The notes below the pieces were generated by a model that saw only the letters and a list, made by a program, of their open reading frames with translations, was not told where the DNA came from and did no database searches. DNA of 64,000 bases, taken from the NCBI GenBank assembly GCA_020637215.1, contig JACJWI010000001.1, positions 310,001 through 374,000 on the forward strand. Reading direction: 5' to 3'. The translations under genes and the position numbers were made by a program. Source of the stretch: Microthrixaceae bacterium (GTDB lineage: Bacteria > Actinomycetota > Acidimicrobiia > Acidimicrobiales > Microtrichaceae). Of this stretch, positions 15,029-24,011 are shown in pieces. Positions within the stretch are counted from its first letter, which is position 1; every line of letters starts with the position of its first letter.

Positions 15029-15646
15029 TCACCGAGCCGGTGCCTGATGGCCGGGCGCGGGTTCTGGTTCGGGGGCCAGGATGCCGATGGCCGCCACCAC
15101 GATCAGTCCGACCACGAACAGCAGCCAGAGACCCGGGCCCGGCCCGCTGCGCACCCCGCGCAGACCCAGACCCCACTCGAGCACGGAGAACACCACGAGC
15201 CCTACTCCGGTCAACGCGCCGAGGGTGCGCCCCGCCCGGCCCTTCTCGGCGGCCACGAGGACACCGGCGAGCGCCAGGAGCACACCGGCGAGCACGGCGA
15301 TCCATCCCCGTCCGAGCCCGCCGTCGAACTCCGTCCAGCCGGTCTCGGACCCGCCGCTGAACCCCCCGACGTCACGCCAGGCCAGAAGGCTGGCCGCACC
15401 GGTGGCGAGGGCGGCGACCAACAGGATCGAGGTGAGAAGCAGGTCCCGGCGTGACGCCGGAGGAGCAGGCGCTGCCGGCGCGGGGGCGATCCCGCCGAGC
15501 GGGGCACCGGCCTCCCAGCCCGAGGAAGGCGTCGCGGGCGATGGTGGAACCGACGGCGTGGAAGCCGCCGACGGAGCGGCCCACTGATGGTCCGCGTCGG
15601 AGACGGCACTGCGGGCTGGACCCGGGGGCGGGAGCTGAGAACTCAC
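15029..15646 (-). CDS. Predicted membrane protein, unknown function
   Basis: A 205-residue protein with a proline/alanine-rich cytoplasmic N-terminus of about 70 residues, then four predicted membrane helices (LLLTSILLVAALATGAASLL; WIAVLAGVLLALAGVLVAA; TLGALTGVGLVVFSVLEW; LWLLFVVGLIVVAAIGILA). No catalytic motif is seen. The GTG start at 15646 has GGAG close upstream. It lies between tRNA-Val and the RecQ-like helicase. Similar proline-rich, four-helix proteins are common in actinomycetes without assigned roles. Confidence 0.75.
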   Translation of the reverse strand: MSSQLPPPGPARSAVSDADHQWAAPSAASTPSVPPSPATPSSGWEAGAPLGGIAPAPAAPAPPASRRDLLLTSILLVAALATGAASLLAWRDVGGFSGGSETGWTEFDGGLGRGWIAVLAGVLLALAGVLVAAEKGRAGRTLGALTGVGLVVFSVLEWGLGLRGVRSGPGPGLWLLFVVGLIVVAAIGILAPEPEPAPGHQAPAR

Positions 15647-15755
15647 CGCTCCAGCTTGCCAGCCCGGACAGTGGACCGGTCCCCCGCGCTGAGGATCGAC
15701 GCAGGCGTTCCGTCGCCGTGACCTGACCCGGCGCCAGACGCCGCGACCGGAAAGC

Positions 15756-17840
15756 TCACGGGCGGCGCCACAAGACGAAGGGCAGCACCAGCCCGGCGCC
15801 GGAGCGGCGCAGCCCCTCGGCGACGACGGTCATGGTCCAGCCGGATCGCCAGGTGTCGTCCACCACCAACCCGGGCCCGAGCGGGAGGTCCGGCGCGAAC
15901 TCGAAGGCGTCGAGCACGTTGGCCGCCTGGTTGAGCGAGTTCTCCATCTGCTCCTGCGGCGGGGCGTCGGTGCGGACGCGTCGCACGGCGTCGACGAGCT
16001 CCAGATGACCGATCTCCGACAGCCGACGGGCCAAGCCGCCGACGAGCAACGGCCGGCGCCGACTGGGTACCGCCGCAACCCACGTGGGCCGTCGACCCCA
16101 GTCCCACGCCTTCAGGGCGGCTGCCACTCCCCGGAGCAGGACGTCGTCGGGTTCGGCATCGGGCGCCCGGAACAGCTCCCCCAGCACCTCGGCCCAGCCG
16201 GGATCCGACCCGAACCCGAGGGCTCTACCCTCTTCGTGGCGGTCATCCCCGCCGATGCGCCCCGACCGTCCGTCCAGGCCCCGCGGCCACTGCTTGCGGG
16301 GCTCCAGGCGCACCACCGCGCTACGGAGGTGCTGCTGCGCGGCGGCCTGGAAGTCGGGGTCGACTCCGTCGTCGACGGGGGTCCCCGTGCAGTTGTCGCA
16401 TCGACCGCAGTCCTCGGCTCCGTCGTCGTCGAGCGCGTCGCGCAGGTAGCGCAGCCGGCATCCCGAGGTTGCCACGTAGGACCGCATGGCCTGCTGTTCG
16501 GAGCGACGCGCCGCTGCCAGCCGACGGTGCCGCTCGTCGTCGTAGGTCCAGGGCTGCTCGGTGCGGAACCAGCGGGTGCCGTCGCGGTCGACGGCACCCT
16601 CGACGTCGAGGATCTTCAACAGCACCTCGAGCCGGCCCCGCCGCAGGTTCACCCCGGCCTCGATGTCCGCGATCGAGGCCGGCCCGCCGCGCTGCAGGAC
16701 CGTCAGCACCCCGTCGACCACGTGGCGGGGCGGCATGGCGGTGGAGTCGAAGTAGGCCCACACGTCTCCATCGGTCGGCGTCGGGCAGAGGACGACCTCG
16801 GCCGCGCTGGTCCCCCGACCCGCCCGCCCGACCTGCTGGTAGTACGACACCGGCGACGACGGAGAGCCGATGTGCACGACGTAGGCCAGCCGGGAGTTGT
16901 CGTAGCCCATCCCCAGCGCCGACGTGGCGACGACGCAGTCGAGGCGACCCTGGTCCAGGTCGTCCTCGATGGCGGCGCGGGCTGCGGCGTCGGTGGCCCC
17001 TGAGTAGGCGGCCGCTGACAGGCCGCAGGCGACCAGGAACGACGCGATCCGCTCGACCTCCGAGACGGTCAGCGCGTACACGATGCCCGGGCCGCTCCGG
17101 GCCCGGACCCAGCCCGCCAGCCAGGCCAGGCGCTCACCCGAACTGGCCAACGACACCACGCCGAGATGCAGCGACGGCCGGTCGAGCGAGCCCCGGAACG
17201 TGTGGGCCCGGGCTCCGATCTGCTCGGCCACGTCGTGGGTCACCCGGTCGTTGGCCGTGGCGGTGGCGGCGAGCACCGGGACATCAGGGGGCAGCGAGGT
17301 GAGGACGTCGGCGATGCGGCGGTAGTCGGGCCGGAAGTCGTGACCCCAGTCGGAGATGCAGTGCGCCTCGTCGATCACCAGGAGCCCGATCCGCTCGGTC
17401 AGCGACCCGAGGACCTCACGTCGGAAGCGTGGGTTGTTCAACCGCTCCGGTGAGATCAGCAGCACGTCGACCTGGTCGGCGTCGATCGCGGCCTCGATGG
17501 CGGACCACTCGTCGAGGTTGGCGGAGTTGATCGTGACGGCGCGGATTCCGGCGCTCTCCGCTGCGGAGACCTGGTTGCGCATCAGGGCGAGCAACGGGGA
17601 GACGACCAGGGTGGGACCCTCACCACGGTCCCGCAGGATCCGGGTGGCCACCCAGTAGACCGCTGACTTGCCCCACCCGGTGGCCTGGACCAGCAGCACC
17701 CGGGCACGCTGGTCGACCAGCGCCGAGATGGCCTGGGCCTGGTCGGGACGGAGTCGGGCGTCGGGGCCGGCGAGTTGACGGAGGGTGTCGGCCGCCAGCG
17801 GCGGCAGTTCGACGGGAGTGGGATCGGTCACGGACGCCAT
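15756..17840 (-). CDS. RecQ-family ATP-dependent DNA helicase with C-terminal phosphoribosyltransferase-like domain
   Basis: The 694-residue protein has superfamily 2 helicase motifs: Walker A in QATGWGKS, DEAH in VIDEAHCISDWGHDFRPDYR, ATATAN, and motif VI QQVGRAGR. The RecQ zinc-binding cysteines follow (SGCRLRYL ... EDCGRCDNC). The last 120 residues differ from classical RecQ: no HRDC domain, but a PRPP-loop-like segment LVVDDTWRSGWT typical of ComF/type I phosphoribosyltransferases. This layout recurs in actinomycete RecQ-like proteins; the role of the added domain is unknown. The ATG at 17840 was chosen over upstream extensions that enter the tRNA-Cys gene. Confidence 0.88.
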   Translation of the reverse strand: MASVTDPTPVELPPLAADTLRQLAGPDARLRPDQAQAISALVDQRARVLLVQATGWGKSAVYWVATRILRDRGEGPTLVVSPLLALMRNQVSAAESAGIRAVTINSANLDEWSAIEAAIDADQVDVLLISPERLNNPRFRREVLGSLTERIGLLVIDEAHCISDWGHDFRPDYRRIADVLTSLPPDVPVLAATATANDRVTHDVAEQIGARAHTFRGSLDRPSLHLGVVSLASSGERLAWLAGWVRARSGPGIVYALTVSEVERIASFLVACGLSAAAYSGATDAAARAAIEDDLDQGRLDCVVATSALGMGYDNSRLAYVVHIGSPSSPVSYYQQVGRAGRGTSAAEVVLCPTPTDGDVWAYFDSTAMPPRHVVDGVLTVLQRGGPASIADIEAGVNLRRGRLEVLLKILDVEGAVDRDGTRWFRTEQPWTYDDERHRRLAAARRSEQQAMRSYVATSGCRLRYLRDALDDDGAEDCGRCDNCTGTPVDDGVDPDFQAAAQQHLRSAVVRLEPRKQWPRGLDGRSGRIGGDDRHEEGRALGFGSDPGWAEVLGELFRAPDAEPDDVLLRGVAAALKAWDWGRRPTWVAAVPSRRRPLLVGGLARRLSEIGHLELVDAVRRVRTDAPPQEQMENSLNQAANVLDAFEFAPDLPLGPGLVVDDTWRSGWTMTVVAEGLRRSGAGLVLPFVLWRRP

Positions 17841-17927
17841 GGTCGCAGTCCGCACCGACAGTCGGGACGGAACCGGGGAGCGGACCCGGGTGCCGGCGTG
17901 AGGACCACACCGACACCCGCGCACCGC

Positions 17928-18001
17928 TGGAGGCGACGAGGGGAATCGAACCCCTGTACAAGGCTTTGCAGGCCTCTGCCTAACCACTCGGCCACGTCGC
18001 C
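17928..18001 (-). tRNA. tRNA-Cys (GCA)
   Basis: From 18001 the minus strand forms acceptor GGCGACG/CGTCGCC, the D-arm, an anticodon arm with loop CTGCAAA (anticodon GCA), a T-arm with GGTTCGATTCC, discriminator U and encoded CCA (17930-17928). It sits 87 bases upstream of the RecQ-like gene. Confidence 0.96.
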
Positions 18002-18052
18002 AGCGGTCGACCACCCTAGCGGCTCCGACGCAGCCCCCGGCCCGGCGCCCAG

Positions 18053-18158
18053 GCCGAACTTGTAGCCCACACGCCACCACAGCGACCGCCACCTACAAGA
18101 ACGCCGGCGCCCGCCGAACTTGTCGCCCACACGCCACCACAGCGACCGCCACCTACAA
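18053..18158. repeat. Two direct repeats of 46 bp between tRNA-Cys and tRNA-Gly
   Basis: Copies at 18053-18098 and 18113-18158 are offset by exactly 60 bp and differ only at 18064 (TAG versus TCG). Each begins GCCGAACTTGT and ends CCACCTACAA. In the first copy TTGTAG and CTACAA are complementary, so it can fold back; the single change breaks this in the second. No gene is present. This looks like an intergenic repetitive element. Confidence 0.85.
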
Positions 18159-18186
18159 CATCGACGGTCGACCCGGGCCCGTGCGC

Positions 18187-18218
18187 GGAGGAGCCCCCGC
18201 CGGGGCGGGGGCTCCTCC
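18187..18218 (-). terminator. GC-rich hairpin downstream of tRNA-Gly
   Basis: Fourteen-base arms 18187-18200 (GGAGGAGCCCCCGC) and 18205-18218 are perfect reverse complements around a 4-base loop, directly after the tRNA-Gly CCA on the minus strand. There is no T-tract, as in many high-GC terminators. Confidence 0.6.
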
Positions 18219-18220
18219 TC

Positions 18221-18296
18221 TGGAGCGGACGACCGGCCTCGAACCGGCGACCTCAACCTTGGCAAGGTTGCGCTCTACCAACTGAGCTACGTCCGC
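18221..18296 (-). tRNA. tRNA-Gly (GCC)
   Basis: From 18296: acceptor GCGGACG, D-arm GCTC/GAGC, anticodon stem CAACC/GGTTG with loop TTGCCAA (anticodon GCC), T-arm with GGTTCGAGGCC, discriminator U and encoded CCA (18223-18221). Confidence 0.97.
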
Positions 18297-18361
18297 GAGG
18301 ACGGCCGACTGTAGCAGAGGCCGTCCGGCTCACAAGTTGGCCGCTCCCCGGGTCGACTCCC

Positions 18362-19435
18362 TCAGTTGCCGCGGATCCGCTCGGCGAGCTCGACGGCCAG
18401 GGCGACCTCGCCGATCGCGTCGACGGTGGAGAGCTGGGTGGCGTCCGAGAAGGTGAGCGACGCCACGTCGCGGTCGTGGCGACCGCGGACCACGAGGTCC
18501 GGACCGAGCGCGAACACGTCGACGATCGGCTGCCAGCGGCGTCCGTTCACCACCATGACGCGCTGGTTGGTCAGGACCACCACCGCGGCGTGGCCGAGCA
18601 TCTGACCGGTGACAGCCGCCAGCACCACCTCGTCGCGGACGAGCAGGGCCCCGCACACCGAGATCGGGACCTCGGCAGCCTCGGCCGCCTCAGGTCGCAG
18701 TCGGGATATCGCCGCGGCCAGGCCGTGGGCATCGGGGACGGGCGGCGGTGGAGGTGCTGTGCCCCCGGGGACGGACCACGGAGTGGGATCGGGGAACGGC
18801 GGCGGCAGCTGCGGACCGGTGGCCCCAGCCCCGGTGTGGGGCCCGGCGGAAGACGCGGCCGGAGCTGCGAACGGGCCCACCCGATCGGACGGCGTGCTGT
18901 CCGCGGCGGCTCGGCCGTTGGTCCGACCCGAGAACAGCGTCCCGCTGTGGTGCACCGGTTCGACCACGTCGTCGAGCAGGGAGAACGGCTCCTCGATGAC
19001 GTCGGCCGGACGACGGTTCGGCTCCGCGCTGAAACCCGGCGAACCCACTCCCGCTCCCGGGAATCCAGCGGCCGCCCTCCCGGGCTCCGCGCCGGGGAAC
19101 GGCGGTACGTCCCACACGTCGTCGGGACCGGCCCCCGCTGCGTCCTCGCCGACATCGTCGACCAGCTCGGACTCCCCCACCGCGTCCTCGACCTCGTAGG
19201 GGTCCGGGTCGTTGGCGTCGGTGGTCCACATGTTGTCCCGGGCGAAGGGCGGGTCGGGCGGGATCACCTCGGCGTAGTCCGCCGCCACCGTGGTGAACAG
19301 GTCGTCACCGTCGGGGTCCTGGAGTGGAGAGCCGCAATGCGAGCACTGCGTCGATCCGGACGCCAGCGGGGCACGGCAATACGGGCAGGCCCAAACCCAC
19401 CCCTCCTGCTGGCCGATGTCGGACACCTGCGTCAC
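18362..19435 (-). CDS. Zinc-ribbon protein with C-terminal PH-like domain, unknown function
   Basis: The 357-residue protein begins with a double-CxxC zinc ribbon (CPYC ... CSHC, about residues 16-33). It continues with roughly 200 acidic, proline-rich low-complexity residues and ends with a compact domain (about residues 245-357) resembling bacterial PH/YokE-type domains (VVVLTNQRVMVVNGRRWQPI). No enzyme motif is present. The GTG at 19435 has GGAGG five bases upstream and places the zinc ribbon at the N-terminus; upstream extension gives an unlikely sequence. A scaffold or membrane-adaptor role would be a guess. Confidence 0.75.
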   Translation of the reverse strand: MTQVSDIGQQEGWVWACPYCRAPLASGSTQCSHCGSPLQDPDGDDLFTTVAADYAEVIPPDPPFARDNMWTTDANDPDPYEVEDAVGESELVDDVGEDAAGAGPDDVWDVPPFPGAEPGRAAAGFPGAGVGSPGFSAEPNRRPADVIEEPFSLLDDVVEPVHHSGTLFSGRTNGRAAADSTPSDRVGPFAAPAASSAGPHTGAGATGPQLPPPFPDPTPWSVPGGTAPPPPPVPDAHGLAAAISRLRPEAAEAAEVPISVCGALLVRDEVVLAAVTGQMLGHAAVVVLTNQRVMVVNGRRWQPIVDVFALGPDLVVRGRHDRDVASLTFSDATQLSTVDAIGEVALAVELAERIRGN

Positions 19436-19549
19436 CCGCTCCTCCGGTGTGGCTGAACGCCATCCAGCGTACGGGATCGAGGGCGACAAGCCTCCCTCGG
19501 GTCCTCTCCGGACGCGAGCGGTCGGGTCGCCCGCGATCGGCAACGCGGG

Positions 19550-19768
19550 TCAGCGGTCGGGACGCAGATCGACCCGAAGCACCAGGACGCCGTCGTCGAG
19601 GACGGCGTCGGCGTCGCCGATGATCGCGAAGTCCCGGAAGTCGACCTCGGCCTGACGGATGAACTCGCGTCGGGCCTCGCCCTCGACCGGTGGGATCTGA
19701 CGCCGACGGACCGCCGCGGCCCGCTCCCGGAAGCGCTCGACCAGGTCCTGGGGATCGAAGGACTCCAT
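19550..19768 (-). CDS. Small conserved-looking protein, unknown function
   Basis: A 72-residue acidic protein starting MESFDPQDLVERFRERAAA and ending VLVLRVDLRPDR: an amphipathic helix followed by a short alpha/beta segment. The ATG at 19768 has TAGCCT seven bases upstream. That hexamer contains the TAG stop of the preceding gene, so it probably has its own leaderless promoter. No function can be given. Confidence 0.65.
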   Translation of the reverse strand: MESFDPQDLVERFRERAAAVRRRQIPPVEGEARREFIRQAEVDFRDFAIIGDADAVLDDGVLVLRVDLRPDR

Positions 19769-19778
19769 CGGGCCGAGG

Positions 19779-20582
19779 CTACTCGGCCGTGTCCGGGCCC
19801 GGCTCCGGGCGATCCCGTGGGCCCGACCCGGTCGCGGTCGGCGCCTGATCCGGCTCCTGCGACGCCCACCAACCCGTCGAAGACCCCTGTGCCGGGCGGG
19901 GCTCCGGTGCTGCCTCGGCGGCCCCTGCGCCCACCTGCGCGGGTGTTCCGCCGAGCTGCGGCGCGGGCCGGACCCGCCAGGCGTCCTCGCCGACCGGGGG
20001 GCGCAATCCGGCGGCGGGACCCGGGTCGACCAGAGGCTCCTCGTGGCCGTCCGCGGTGACCAGAACGGCACCCCGACGTTCCGACCGACCGGTGGGACGG
20101 CTGCGGTCCGGTCGGGTGCGCATCCAGAAGTACACGGTTGCCCCCGCGATCACCGCGGCCAGCACCAGCAGGGCGATGACGATGCGGTTGAGCCGGGTGG
20201 TGGCCTGTTCGCTCTCGGTGGCACGTGCCTCGAGGGCGGGTGTCGTCGTGCTCGGCACCGTGGGCGCCGGCGCCGGGGTGCTCGGCGGGGCCTCGACGTC
20301 GGACGACTGCACGTCGGAGGATGGCGCGGGCGCGGGCGCGGTTCTCGGGGCCACGGTGGTGGTCGTCCAACCGCGATCCGGTCCTCTGCCGGTCCCGGCG
20401 GCTCCGCTCGCGCCAGCCACCACCGGAACCACCTGGAACGCGAGCACCGACGCGATCGCCGCCGCGATCACCGACGCGATGACGACGGGACGTCGACGGC
20501 CTCGATGACGCGAGGTGGGCACCACGGCCACGGCGGCGCGGGTCACCGGGCGGGGAGGCGTCGAGAGTCCGGGCTGGCCCAC
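19779..20582 (-). CDS. Bitopic membrane protein with extracytoplasmic low-complexity region, unknown function
   Basis: A 267-residue protein with a basic N-terminus, a first membrane helix at about residues 33-55 (VVIASVIAAAIASVLAFQVV), about 75 Ala/Pro/Thr-rich residues likely outside the cell, a second helix at about 130-150 (IVIALLVLAAVIAGATVYFW), and a charged proline-rich cytoplasmic tail. No known domain is recognised. Its stop overlaps the -10 of the next small gene. Confidence 0.7.
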   Translation of the reverse strand: MGQPGLSTPPRPVTRAAVAVVPTSRHRGRRRPVVIASVIAAAIASVLAFQVVPVVAGASGAAGTGRGPDRGWTTTTVAPRTAPAPAPSSDVQSSDVEAPPSTPAPAPTVPSTTTPALEARATESEQATTRLNRIVIALLVLAAVIAGATVYFWMRTRPDRSRPTGRSERRGAVLVTADGHEEPLVDPGPAAGLRPPVGEDAWRVRPAPQLGGTPAQVGAGAAEAAPEPRPAQGSSTGWWASQEPDQAPTATGSGPRDRPEPGPDTAE

Positions 20583-20648
20583 ATGCCGCGAAACCCTAGT
20601 GGCGTCGTCGCGGGGCGCCGGTGACCGGGATCGGGACAGGTTCGGGCC

Positions 20649-21431
20649 TCACGTCTGCTCCTGCGGGCAGGAGTAGGTGGTACGGCCTCCGACGGTGCGC
20701 CGGTCGAGCGGGGCCGAGCAGCGTGGGCACGCGGCGCCGGGCACCCGGGCCACCTGGAGATCGCCGGTGTGGGAGCCCCCTCGGCGAGTCAGCACCTGCA
20801 CGGTGGAACGGATGGACCGGGCCAGGGCGCGCTGCTCGTCGGGATCGAGCGAACGGGCCGGCCTCAGCGGGTCCAGACGGGAGCGCCAGAGGATCTCGTC
20901 GACCAGCAGGTTCCCGAGACCGGCCAGGCGGTGCTGGTCGAGCAGGACCGCCTTCAGCGGCGCCGCCGACCGCCCGAGGGCTGAGCGCAGCTCGTCGACG
21001 GTCACCGTGGATGCGTCGGGGCCGAGCGTCGAGACGTCGGGGTCGAGCTCCACCCCGCCGAGACGTCGTGGGTCGATGATCGACAGGCATCCGCCCTCGA
21101 CGAACTCCAGTTCGAAGCGGACCCACGCCGGATCCACACGTCGACTCGAGAACTCGAGGCGTTCGATCGGCATCCGCCCGTCGACCGCGAGCCGGCCGGT
21201 CATCCCGAACCGCAACCCGAGGACGGCCCCGCTGCTCATCGGCATCATCAGCAGCTTCCCGCGGCGGGTCGCGGCCAGGACCTCGGCTCCCAGCACCGCG
21301 GCGCCGAGCACGTCGGCGGACAGACCGTGCTTGAGGAACCAGCTGTCCGGGGCGTCGACCCGGCTCACGGTCCGCCCCACGACCGCTTCGGCCGCGGCGC
21401 GGAACATCTCGACCTCGATCAGCTCCGGCAC
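20649..21431 (-). CDS. Fpg/Nei-family DNA glycosylase with incomplete zinc finger
   Basis: The 260-residue protein starts MPELIEVE, carrying the N-terminal Pro nucleophile and the following Glu of bifunctional Fpg/Nei glycosylases, which remove oxidised bases and nick the strand. A helix-two-turn-helix (LAGLGNLLVDEILWRSRLDPLR) and the RRGKLL segment are present. The C-terminal zinc finger has CPRC but ends SCPQEQT, so the fourth cysteine is missing and the protein stops there. It may use a zincless finger like some Nei homologues. The GTG start at 21431 lies 21 bases after the stop of the trans-sulfuration gene, suggesting one transcript. Confidence 0.88.
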   Translation of the reverse strand: MPELIEVEMFRAAAEAVVGRTVSRVDAPDSWFLKHGLSADVLGAAVLGAEVLAATRRGKLLMMPMSSGAVLGLRFGMTGRLAVDGRMPIERLEFSSRRVDPAWVRFELEFVEGGCLSIIDPRRLGGVELDPDVSTLGPDASTVTVDELRSALGRSAAPLKAVLLDQHRLAGLGNLLVDEILWRSRLDPLRPARSLDPDEQRALARSIRSTVQVLTRRGGSHTGDLQVARVPGAACPRCSAPLDRRTVGGRTTYSCPQEQT

Positions 21432-21452
21432 GGTGGATCCCGTCGGGGGCCG

Positions 21453-22694
21453 TCAGCCGTGCGCGTCCGCACGGGACGATCCGTCGGCATCGATGGCGTC
21501 GAGGGCGGCGCGCACGTCGGCCAGGACGTCGTCGGGGTCCTCGAGCCCCACCGACATGCGGATCGTCCCCGGCCCGATCCCCGCGGCGGCAAGCTCGTCG
21601 GGCAGCAGTCCGACGTGGGTGCTCGACGCGGGGTGCGTCACCAGGGTCTCAGGGCCGCCGAGCGACGGGGCCAGACGGCAGATCCGGGTCGACTCGACGA
21701 AGCGCTCCCCCGCCCCGACGCCACCGACCAGGTCGAAGGTGAGCTGGCCGCCGCTCAGGCGCATCTGGCGGCGGGCGAGGTCGTGCTGGGGGTGTGAGGC
21801 CAGGCCCGGGTAGCGCACCTCGGCGACCCGGGGGTCGGCCTCCAACGCCGCGGCGAGCTGCGACGCCGAGGCCGACTGGTGGCGCAGCCGCACGCCGAGG
21901 GTGCGCAGGCCGCGCAACCCGCCTGCGGCGTCGTACGGAGAGGCGTTGGCGCCCTGCAGCACCGCGAACCCCCAGATCCAGTCGAGGAGCTCACGACTGC
22001 CCGCCACAACCCCCAGGCTGACGTCGTTGTGGCCGCCGATCCCCTTGGTGGCCGAGTGCAGCGACAGGTCGATGCCGAAGTCCAGCGGTCGCTGGCCGAG
22101 CGGGGTGGCGAAGGTGGAGTCGACCACCTTCATCGGACCGGCGATGGCGCCCAACGCCTCGAGGTCGACCAGGTCGAGGCGGGGGTTGGCCGGCGTCTCG
22201 GCGAACAGGAGCATCGTCTTGCCGGGTCGGACCGCGGCGGCCCACTCGTCGGGGTCGGTCCCGTCGACGAAGGTGACGTCGATGCCGAGCCGGGGGCAGG
22301 CACCCTGGAACAGCAGCTGGGTCCCACCGTAGAGCTGACGTTGGGTGACGATGTGGTCGCCGGACGAGCACAACCCGAGCACCACCGCGGTGATCGCGCC
22401 CATCCCCGACGAGAACGCCCGGGCCGCCTCGGCGCCCTCCAGGACCGCGATCGCGTCGGCGAAGTCGTTGACGGTCGGGTTGCCGTAGCGGCCGTAGAAC
22501 GAGTCCGAGGTGGTCGACGTCGCCAGGCGACGGCCCTCGGCCACCGACGGGGTCACGAACGTCGACGAGGTCACGATCGTCGGCGCCAGCGCGGCGCCGT
22601 TGCGCTCCCGGCCGGCGAGCACCGTCGCCGTCTCGGGTGCGACCGCTGGCCGGGACGCGGAGTCGCCGACGGGCTCGGGAGGGGTTGCGGTCAT
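21453..22694 (-). CDS. Trans-sulfuration family PLP enzyme (O-acetylhomoserine sulfhydrylase / cystathionine gamma-synthase type)
   Basis: The 413-residue enzyme has the Cys/Met-metabolism signatures SFYGRYGNPT, the pyridoxal-phosphate aspartate in VVDSTFATPLGQ and the Schiff-base lysine in LHSATKGIGGHND. It should replace the acetyl group of O-acetylhomoserine with sulfide or cysteine. Its ATG at 22694 overlaps the metX stop (ATGA), so it takes the MetX product directly. Synthase, sulfhydrylase or methionine gamma-lyase cannot be separated from sequence alone; the context favours methionine biosynthesis under the upstream SAM riboswitch. Confidence 0.88.
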   Translation of the reverse strand: MTATPPEPVGDSASRPAVAPETATVLAGRERNGAALAPTIVTSSTFVTPSVAEGRRLATSTTSDSFYGRYGNPTVNDFADAIAVLEGAEAARAFSSGMGAITAVVLGLCSSGDHIVTQRQLYGGTQLLFQGACPRLGIDVTFVDGTDPDEWAAAVRPGKTMLLFAETPANPRLDLVDLEALGAIAGPMKVVDSTFATPLGQRPLDFGIDLSLHSATKGIGGHNDVSLGVVAGSRELLDWIWGFAVLQGANASPYDAAGGLRGLRTLGVRLRHQSASASQLAAALEADPRVAEVRYPGLASHPQHDLARRQMRLSGGQLTFDLVGGVGAGERFVESTRICRLAPSLGGPETLVTHPASSTHVGLLPDELAAAGIGPGTIRMSVGLEDPDDVLADVRAALDAIDADGSSRADAHG

Positions 22695-23914
22695 GGTCTC
22701 TCCAGGAAGTCGCGGACGGGCGGGGCGAGCTGCGGGGTCTCGATCAGGAAGCCGTCGTGGCCGTGGGGCGAGTCGACGTCGACCCACGTCACGTCGCCGC
22801 CGACCGACGCCAACCCGTCGGCGAGCACGTGCTGCTGGATCGGCGGGTAGAGGCCGTCGGAGCGCACCGCGGCGACCAGCGTGGGGGCGGTGATCCGGCT
22901 CAGGGCGGCTTCGGTGCTGCCCCGACCGCGGGCCACGTCGTGGAGGTCCATCGCCCGGTTGAGACGTATGTAGCTGTTGGCGTCGAACCGGCGGGCGAGC
23001 TTGAGGCCGTGGTAGTCGAGGTAGCCCTCGACGTCGAAGATCGGATCCAGGGTGAACTCCATCGGACCGAGGGTGGTGCGGTGGAAGCGATCGGTGAACA
23101 CCTCGTCGCTGCGGTAGGTGACCTGGGCGCACATCCGCGCGACGGCCAGGCCTCGGTGCGGTCCATCGCCGGGCTCTGCGTCGTAGTAGTCGCCGCCCCG
23201 GAACCGGGGGTCCGCGGCGACCGCCCTGCGCCCGATGTGGCTCCACGCGATCTGCTGAGCCGACGCCGCGGCCGTGGTCGAGGCCAGGACCAGACGCGCG
23301 ACTCGCTCCGGGAACATGGTCGCCCACTCGAGCGCCTGCATCCCTCCCATCGAGCCGCCGAGGACCGCTCTCCACCGCCCGATCCCGAGGTGGTCTGCCA
23401 GCATGGCCTGGACGCGCACCATGTCGCGGATGGTGACGACCGGGAACCGCGACCCGTGGGGCCGGCCGTCGGGAGCGACCGACGACGGTCCGGTGCTCCC
23501 CTGGCAGCCTCCGAGCACGTTGGAGCACACGACGAACCAGCGGTCGGTGTCGACCGCACGACCCGGGCCGACCAGGGCGTCCCACCAGCCCGGGGTGGGC
23601 TGGCCCGGCCCCGACGATCCGGCCACGTGGGCGTCGCCGGTGAGGGCGTGGCAGATCAGCACCGCGTTCGCACCGTCGCCGGCGAGCGTGCCCCACGTCT
23701 CGTAGGCGACGTCGACCACGTCGAGGCGCCCGCCGCCCTCCAGCCGGAGGAACCGGCTCGTGCCGCTGTGCTCCAGGCCGTCGGGATCGGACCCGCGTCG
23801 GGTCATCTCACCCGCCACCCGCAGGAACCGACGCGAGGCGACGGGTTGGCCGGGTCGCCAGGCCCCGGTGGCGGGGATCTCCTCGGTGGTGTCGTCGGTG
23901 GTGTCGGGGCTCAC
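22691..23914 (-). CDS. metX: Homoserine O-acetyltransferase
   Basis: The 407-residue alpha/beta-hydrolase-fold enzyme transfers acetyl from acetyl-CoA to homoserine, committing it to methionine. Family segments are VLICHALTGDAHVAG, the nucleophile elbow GGSMGGMQALEW, and the C-terminal SPHGHDGFL with the catalytic His. The GTG at 23914 (VSPDTTDDTTEE) was chosen because upstream extension runs into the SAM riboswitch. It is the first gene of a two-gene coupled methionine operon. Confidence 0.93.
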   Translation of the reverse strand: MSPDTTDDTTEEIPATGAWRPGQPVASRRFLRVAGEMTRRGSDPDGLEHSGTSRFLRLEGGGRLDVVDVAYETWGTLAGDGANAVLICHALTGDAHVAGSSGPGQPTPGWWDALVGPGRAVDTDRWFVVCSNVLGGCQGSTGPSSVAPDGRPHGSRFPVVTIRDMVRVQAMLADHLGIGRWRAVLGGSMGGMQALEWATMFPERVARLVLASTTAAASAQQIAWSHIGRRAVAADPRFRGGDYYDAEPGDGPHRGLAVARMCAQVTYRSDEVFTDRFHRTTLGPMEFTLDPIFDVEGYLDYHGLKLARRFDANSYIRLNRAMDLHDVARGRGSTEAALSRITAPTLVAAVRSDGLYPPIQQHVLADGLASVGGDVTWVDVDSPHGHDGFLIETPQLAPPVRDFLERP

Positions 23915-24011
23915 GGCGCGGTGGGGTCGGAGGGTCGGGGCGGGACGACGCCCGCGCCGGCGACCGGCGACCCTGGATCTCCGCACGCGGCGGCCCTTCG
24001 GACACTTGGTT

